Shown: positions 6,101 through 9,072 of the stretch, one piece after another
How positions within the stretch are numbered: the stretch's first letter is position 1
Layout: each line of letters opens with the position of its first letter
DNA from: Candidatus Zixiibacteriota bacterium
GTDB taxonomy: Bacteria > SM23-81 > DAOVCL01
Assembly: GCA_030670005.1 (NCBI GenBank)
Contig: DAOVCL010000070.1
Span: forward strand, 1 to 9,072
Reading direction: 5' to 3'
Length of the DNA stretch: 9,072 nt
The notes under the pieces: model-generated
Database searches by the model: none
What the model saw: the letters and a program-made list of their open reading frames with translations, nothing else
What the model was told of the DNA's origin: nothing
Position numbers and translations under genes: made by a program

Positions 6101-6284
6101 TACGAAGGATCACTCCATACCCACCCACAGCCCAACCCGTATCCGGGCTGACAAAACGCACGCCATAAAGGTTCCTGGTGGTGCCACTTGATTGAGATAC
6201 CCACCCTTGAGAGTATCCAGGTGTAGCCCAAACAGCAATCAAACCAACCACAAGGACTGCTATCAACAATGCTATCCGTTTCAT
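3135..6284 (-). CDS. Large secreted multidomain protein: beta-propeller, Ig-like domains with nested amidotransferase-like domain, LamG-like domain, type IX sorting domain
   Basis: 1049 residues. The ATG at 6284 has GAGGAGG eight bases upstream. Residues 1-25 are a signal peptide (ending GYS before QGW). About 37-315 are seven YCF48-like propeller repeats. About 322-400 are a carboxypeptidase-regulatory-like domain (GAIDGYVYE, then DANGYFL). About 403-444 and 686-747 look like the two halves of one Ig-like domain (SNLGTGPLDYSI; WLSVDPSTGTVPPGDS). Between them, about 452-685, is a class I glutamine-amidotransferase-like alpha/beta domain (VLLVDDD, YLDGGGNLFLSAMD) with serine where an amidotransferase nucleophile would be expected, so probably not catalytic. 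About 750-946 is a concanavalin/LamG-like domain (DYSVEAYLY, GWHKLKLKAVGDSIWAYFD). About 958-1049 is the sorting domain (NYPNPFNPVT, SGVYFYRI, TKKMVLLR). It is likely a cell-surface or secreted binding protein. The substrate is unknown. Confidence 0.9.
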   Translation of the reverse strand: MKRIALLIAVLVVGLIAVWATPGYSQGWVSQSSGTTRNLYGVRFVSPDTGWAVGGYGVILRTYNGGTNWDLLSSGTSNDFYDVMFINSRLGWVVGYHGMILLTTDGGSTWNPATESGTDEDLWCCNFSDSLNGWAVGKNGTIVHTTNGGDIWSSQNSGVSNHLKWVFPYNSDTVWACGKDGTILKTTNGGAAWAKQWEGQTSHCLNRVVFPENPLEGWIGGRFGYVIHTTDGGGTWVQQRYDYPNCLMAGVYFTDNQYGWGVGKYGVITSTINGGQDWIDEYSGTSNWLRALHAVERADTFHLWAVGTGGTILHKVSPYTQGAIDGYVYEATGKGPIEGAVVKVEESYWLDTTDANGYFLIDPVFVGTSYCVSVSAPPYFPDTTCGVVVSEGDTTTVGDFHLDWSYIGADPDSFTVSVAIGDTLYDTLMISNLGTGPLDYSISIRETSTKQADVLLVDDDHSFHGPTWTDARPYFTDALDANGYTYDIFEITTSGADGPDAATMADYPVVIWFTGEGWQLQQTLTPNDEANLATYLDGGGNLFLSAMDYFYDRHSSAGNFSPGQFPYDYLGVTWTYQDRWLLTNPETGTATGMPGSVAEGMTFSLYDVYTTTKDGLCIDEITHVGTDVFQITSPSPTGIAACQYEGANGFKMVFTTVDFAGLADGTSPSTRTELMASIMDFFVGGGPTWLSVDPSTGTVPPGDSMEVEVTFAPDTSMVENTTYTCEIHIHNNSLNNSDVIVPVEMKVPAILYEEYFTDGNLHLNWFAGWEGSELTAVSFPGNPSGDGWIGKLSSPLKPLRATSLAGRRNLKDYSVEAYLYTQVSDTVGPHHGVVARWDTTTGSYYLLMCDFDDSARIELSYNEEDTRFVIHLWTPDSIPEVIPDTTGWHKLKLKAVGDSIWAYFDDEELPGCPFIDSRADSGFFGVYAFASSWIDSTLCDDIIVRSEGEVVGFDEEPMAGQLPKTFNLAQNYPNPFNPVTHIAYTLPKGCWVKLEVYNILGQRVTTLVDQPQKARCHQVRWKAKVASGVYFYRIQAGEYMATKKMVLLR

Positions 6285-6412
6285 CTTAATTGCCTCCTCG
6301 TTTGTTTAGGTTAGAAGAACGCTATCTTTACAAGCCTGGTTATTTTCATCCATCCCTCCTTTCTGGTTAAGGCTAAATGAACCCCTCATATAGATTTAAA
6401 GGCGTTTTAACT
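6285..6412 (-). other. Leader region of the 1049-residue gene, with a tiny ribosome-bound ORF
   Basis: This 128-bp gap between two propeller genes has the ribosome-binding site of the downstream gene at 6293-6299. Further upstream a second strong site (AAAGGAGGG) stands before two overlapping short frames. One is ATG at 6349 to TAA at 6311-6313, reading MKITRLVKIAFF, with the better spacing. The other is ATG at 6353 to TAA at 6306-6308, 15 codons. The first looks like the beginning of a signal peptide that stops early, so it may be a decayed gene start or a translated leader. No terminator stands out, so the two flanking genes may be co-transcribed. Confidence 0.3.
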
Positions 6413-7480
6413 TCATTGGGCGACCCTGGAGAAGAGGATTCTTCCATGTGCTCCCACCGCCCAGACGCAAAGCTGCCCTAAGTTTTTAATTGCATAAAAT
6501 CCCCAGAGATCATACTGAGGACTGCCGCGGTCAACCTCGACTACCCATCCTGGACCAGGATAATCTCCGTATGTAGATCGCCCTTTATCGTCATAATGGA
6601 TAAATGTTCCTCCGTCCAAAGTGGAGACAATCCTCCCCCATTTTCCCACACCCCAACCATGGAGGTTGTCAACAAAATATACTCCCCCTTTAAGGCATTC
6701 TAAAACCGTGCCGTCATGCCAGTCTGCACCACCCTCTACCTGTTTCTCCCAGGTTTCACCCCCGTCAGTTGTGTGCAGGATCTCACCATACTTTCCTCCT
6801 GTCCAACCCTCAAGGGGGCTCTCCGGGAAGATGATACCATTTAGATTCATCGTGGTTCCACTTTGCTCTTCCACCCAGTTTCTGCCTCCGTCAGTCGTCT
6901 TGAGGATCAACCCCTCCTTACCGCAGATCCATATCCTCAAAGAATCGTAGGCGAAAACACCTTTCAGCCATTCATAGGTCACCCCAATCCCCTGAGCTAC
7001 CCAGGTGCTGCCAGCATCGGTGGTGTGAACGATGGCTCCATGCTCACCCACAGCCCAACCATTCAGAGAATCCGAAAAACTACATCCCCATAGGGTCTCA
7101 TCGGTGCCGGTGGAGTTCGCAGGATTCCAGGTAGTACCACCATCAGTAGTAAGACGGATCAACCCATGATACCCAATTACCCAACCCAGATGTGAATTGA
7201 CGAATTTGACATCTTTCAAATCGTCTGTGGTATTGCTGGTCTGGTAGGACCAGTTAGCACCACCATCGGTGGTATGGAGGATGGTCCCCTTCTCCCCAAC
7301 TGCCCAGCCATTGTTTAAATCAATGAAATTTACACCATAGAGGGTGTTGTCTGTAGGTGATTGCTGAGGAGTCCATCCCTGGGTTGAAGGCAACGGGGTA
7401 TTTATCACGCGTTTCTTTGAACAACTCAAGATTGTAATCCCTAAAATCAGAGACAAGGAGATAACTGCCCACAGTTTCAT
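6413..7480 (-). CDS. Lipid-anchored YCF48-like seven-repeat beta-propeller protein
   Basis: 355 residues from the ATG at 7480, with AAAGGAG seven bases upstream. Residues 1-20 form a lipoprotein signal ending ITILSC, so C20 is the predicted lipidation site. The spacing fits, although L at -2 is not the commonest lipobox residue. Seven repeats follow at about 47-77, 89-118, 130-160, 171-202, 213-244, 263-291 and 325-350, carrying GWAVG and TTDGGxxW motifs of the YCF48/HCF136 propeller family. Repeat 6 is followed by a longer loop (about 292-322). Unlike its two downstream paralogues it has no type IX sorting domain. Its start lies 13 bp after the stop of the TonB-dependent receptor gene, a spacing that suggests co-translation. 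An outer-membrane lipoprotein working with that receptor is a fair inference. A photosystem role, as in plants and cyanobacteria, is not supported here. Confidence 0.9.
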   Translation of the reverse strand: MKLWAVISLSLILGITILSCSKKRVINTPLPSTQGWTPQQSPTDNTLYGVNFIDLNNGWAVGEKGTILHTTDGGANWSYQTSNTTDDLKDVKFVNSHLGWVIGYHGLIRLTTDGGTTWNPANSTGTDETLWGCSFSDSLNGWAVGEHGAIVHTTDAGSTWVAQGIGVTYEWLKGVFAYDSLRIWICGKEGLILKTTDGGRNWVEEQSGTTMNLNGIIFPESPLEGWTGGKYGEILHTTDGGETWEKQVEGGADWHDGTVLECLKGGVYFVDNLHGWGVGKWGRIVSTLDGGTFIHYDDKGRSTYGDYPGPGWVVEVDRGSPQYDLWGFYAIKNLGQLCVWAVGAHGRILFSRVAQ

Positions 7481-7493
7481 CTGGAAACTCCTT

Positions 7494-9072
7494 TCAAAGT
7501 TTAATACTGAATCCTGTTAGGATCGTCCTGCCCGGCATCGGCTCATATCCCATTTTGGGAGAACCTCTGTCCACATAGTCGGTGTCGAAGATGTTCTTAA
7601 CCGATAAGAAGACATTAAGGTGTTGGGTCAAATCGTAAGAAAGCTTTCCGTTAGAGACAAGGTATGCGGGGATCTGGCCCTTGGGTCTCTCTTCAGGTGG
7701 AATCTCATAAACGCACTTATCTGAGGGTGCCCAATAATATGACTTCTTCGATGAACCCAAAAACTGGAGACTGAGCCCAAGGCCGAAGTCGAAACTATAC
7801 CGAAGATCGAGATTTGCACGATGCTTAGGCCTGTAAAGGAGCTCCTCACCCTTTAGCGGTCCGGCAGTTCGGTTTTTGGTTTCCATATAGGTGTAATTTA
7901 AAGCGCCCGAAAAACCCGGGGGAGAATGGAACTTTATGCTCGCCTCAACGCCTTGCATAAGGGCCTTCTCTATATTTTCCCGCCTCCAGAATTTGCCCTG
8001 GTCAAATTTAGCCACAGTGGTAATGAAATTCTTCAGATCGCTTCTAAAGAAAACTATATTTGAACTCAAACCATTACTAACTCTACGTTCAATACCCAGT
8101 TCATAGGTCAATGCCTCTTCTGGCAGAAGATCAGGATTGCCCACCCAACATCCTCCTTCCTCTTTTCTCCAGTAAAGGTCTCTCATCGTGGGAAAACTGG
8201 TCTTTCTCCCTATCGAGGCGTGAAGATCGGTCTTATCGGTGAGCCTGAAGACCAGACCGCCTTGTGGATTAAAGATCCCATGTTTTGGACCAGGCCTGGT
8301 TTCAGCCACCTTAAGCGGATCTAAGATGTCATAGCTTGCCCCAATAACAGCGGAAAGCCGAGCACCTATATTTAGCTCCTCTTCCACTCCAAAGGTGCTG
8401 GTGCCCAGCTCATAGATAGCAGTTCCCTCTGTCCTTGAATCCTGCCGTCTATTCTGATCCCGTTGATATCCAACCCCCAATTTGAGCAGCCCTATTTTGT
8501 AATGACGCAAGCTTGTATGCAAAAATCCACCGGCTAACTGGCTCTGGGAAAAGTTCCGGTAGGAAAGCCGGGTGAATTTCGCACTGGAATATGAGTCCAA
8601 AGTAAGCCAGGTTTGGGCATAGAACCCACTCACCTTGATGCTCAGCCAATCCCTTGGCTTTACCCTGGAAACCAAATCCACCTGCCATCTGTCCTTATCC
8701 CTGAACCTCCAGTGGTACGAATTTGGCCCTTCGGTGAGTTTTGTCGGATTTGGCGGAACGGGCAGACCGGCCACATTATCGTTAATCAGGAGGGAGAGGG
8801 CGATTCCCTCCTCTTCATTTGGCGCAAATCCTATCCTCAAAGCCAGGGATCGCTTGATGTAATCGCTGTTGTCCCTTAAACCTCCATTCTCGAAGGGTGA
8901 GACCTTTGGGTCATTGTTGTAGCGCTGCGATAACCTGAACCCATCTGAGGTTCCGTAGCTCCCGGATAGCCAGTAGTTAAATCTGCTCAATTCGGCTCCG
9001 TGGTCTATCCGATATAATTGCGTCTTATCCCTTCCGAAGGAACAGGTTAGTTCTGTGAGTGGTTTTCCTGTT
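7494..9072 (-). CDS. TonB-dependent outer-membrane receptor, C-terminal barrel portion (5' end outside the window)
   Basis: 525 codons are visible and the frame continues past the right edge, so the signal peptide, TonB box and most of the plug lie outside. An in-frame TTG at 8990 is not the real start, because the receptor-like sequence continues unbroken above it. The visible part is a beta-barrel with alternating amphipathic strands. The family signature is at about 270-310 of the stretch counted from 8990 (GRKTSFPTMRDLYW, GNPDLLPEEALTYELG). The end is the usual last strands (VKNIFDTDYVDRG, MPGRTILTGFSIKL). Such receptors import large or scarce ligands such as siderophores, cobalamin or glycans using TonB/ExbBD energy. 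The part seen does not show which ligand. The TGA stop is followed after 13 bp by the propeller lipoprotein gene, whose ribosome-binding site abuts it. Confidence 0.92.
   Translation of the reverse strand, partial: TGKPLTELTCSFGRDKTQLYRIDHGAELSRFNYWLSGSYGTSDGFRLSQRYNNDPKVSPFENGGLRDNSDYIKRSLALRIGFAPNEEEGIALSLLINDNVAGLPVPPNPTKLTEGPNSYHWRFRDKDRWQVDLVSRVKPRDWLSIKVSGFYAQTWLTLDSYSSAKFTRLSYRNFSQSQLAGGFLHTSLRHYKIGLLKLGVGYQRDQNRRQDSRTEGTAIYELGTSTFGVEEELNIGARLSAVIGASYDILDPLKVAETRPGPKHGIFNPQGGLVFRLTDKTDLHASIGRKTSFPTMRDLYWRKEEGGCWVGNPDLLPEEALTYELGIERRVSNGLSSNIVFFRSDLKNFITTVAKFDQGKFWRRENIEKALMQGVEASIKFHSPPGFSGALNYTYMETKNRTAGPLKGEELLYRPKHRANLDLRYSFDFGLGLSLQFLGSSKKSYYWAPSDKCVYEIPPEERPKGQIPAYLVSNGKLSYDLTQHLNVFLSVKNIFDTDYVDRGSPKMGYEPMPGRTILTGFSIKL

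Noticed and set aside
6413..7480. Photosystem II assembly factor function for the propeller proteins
   Set aside because: The family name comes from plants and cyanobacteria. Here the context is a TonB receptor and type IX secretion with no photosynthesis gene, so only the fold is transferred.
1751..7480. Sialidase activity suggested by Asp-box-like TTDGGxxW motifs
   Set aside because: The catalytic arginine triad and RIP motif of sialidases are not seen. Asp-box-like turns are shared by many non-enzymatic propellers.

Overview
The window is a bacterial segment with every supported gene on the minus strand. The lineage is inferred from protein architecture. Two proteins end in the type IX secretion (Por secretion) C-terminal sorting domain, recognisable by NYPNPFN, VYNILGQ, SGVYFY and MVLLR. 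There is also a TonB-dependent outer-membrane receptor and two predicted lipoproteins. This points to a diderm of the wider FCB group, such as Bacteroidota relatives or candidate phyla of the KSB1, Zixibacteria or WOR-3 kind. The sequence alone does not fix the phylum.

In transcription order (right to left) the layout is: the 3' part of a TonB-dependent receptor gene (7494-9072, cut by the window edge); 13 bp later a lipoprotein made of a seven-repeat YCF48/HCF136-like beta-propeller (6413-7480); a 1049-residue secreted multidomain protein with the same propeller at its N-terminus (3135-6284); and a third, shorter propeller protein with a sorting domain (1751-3070). A 268-bp gap with GC-rich inverted repeats and a candidate promoter precedes a lipoprotein of uncertain function (649-1482). 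Then come a repeat-rich, hairpin-rich stretch bounded by near-perfect terminal inverted repeats (278-648) and the 5' end of a small multi-pass membrane protein gene (1-251).

The right part looks like one expression unit. It makes an outer-membrane importer and a tandem family of three propeller paralogues that share a fold but differ in delivery: one lipid-anchored and two exported for type IX sorting. The paralogues share patches of near-identity in different pairwise combinations, which suggests duplication followed by gene conversion. A perfect 10-bp hairpin plus T-run between the second and third propeller genes may reduce readthrough.

The most interesting non-coding item is the MITE-like element at 278-648. 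It is flanked by TTA on both sides, and the right-hand copy is the stop codon of the neighbouring lipoprotein gene. Removing the element and one TTA leaves that stop codon, 23 bp carrying a good ribosome-binding site, and the start of the membrane protein gene. That is the compact spacing of an operon, so this looks like a readable insertion history.
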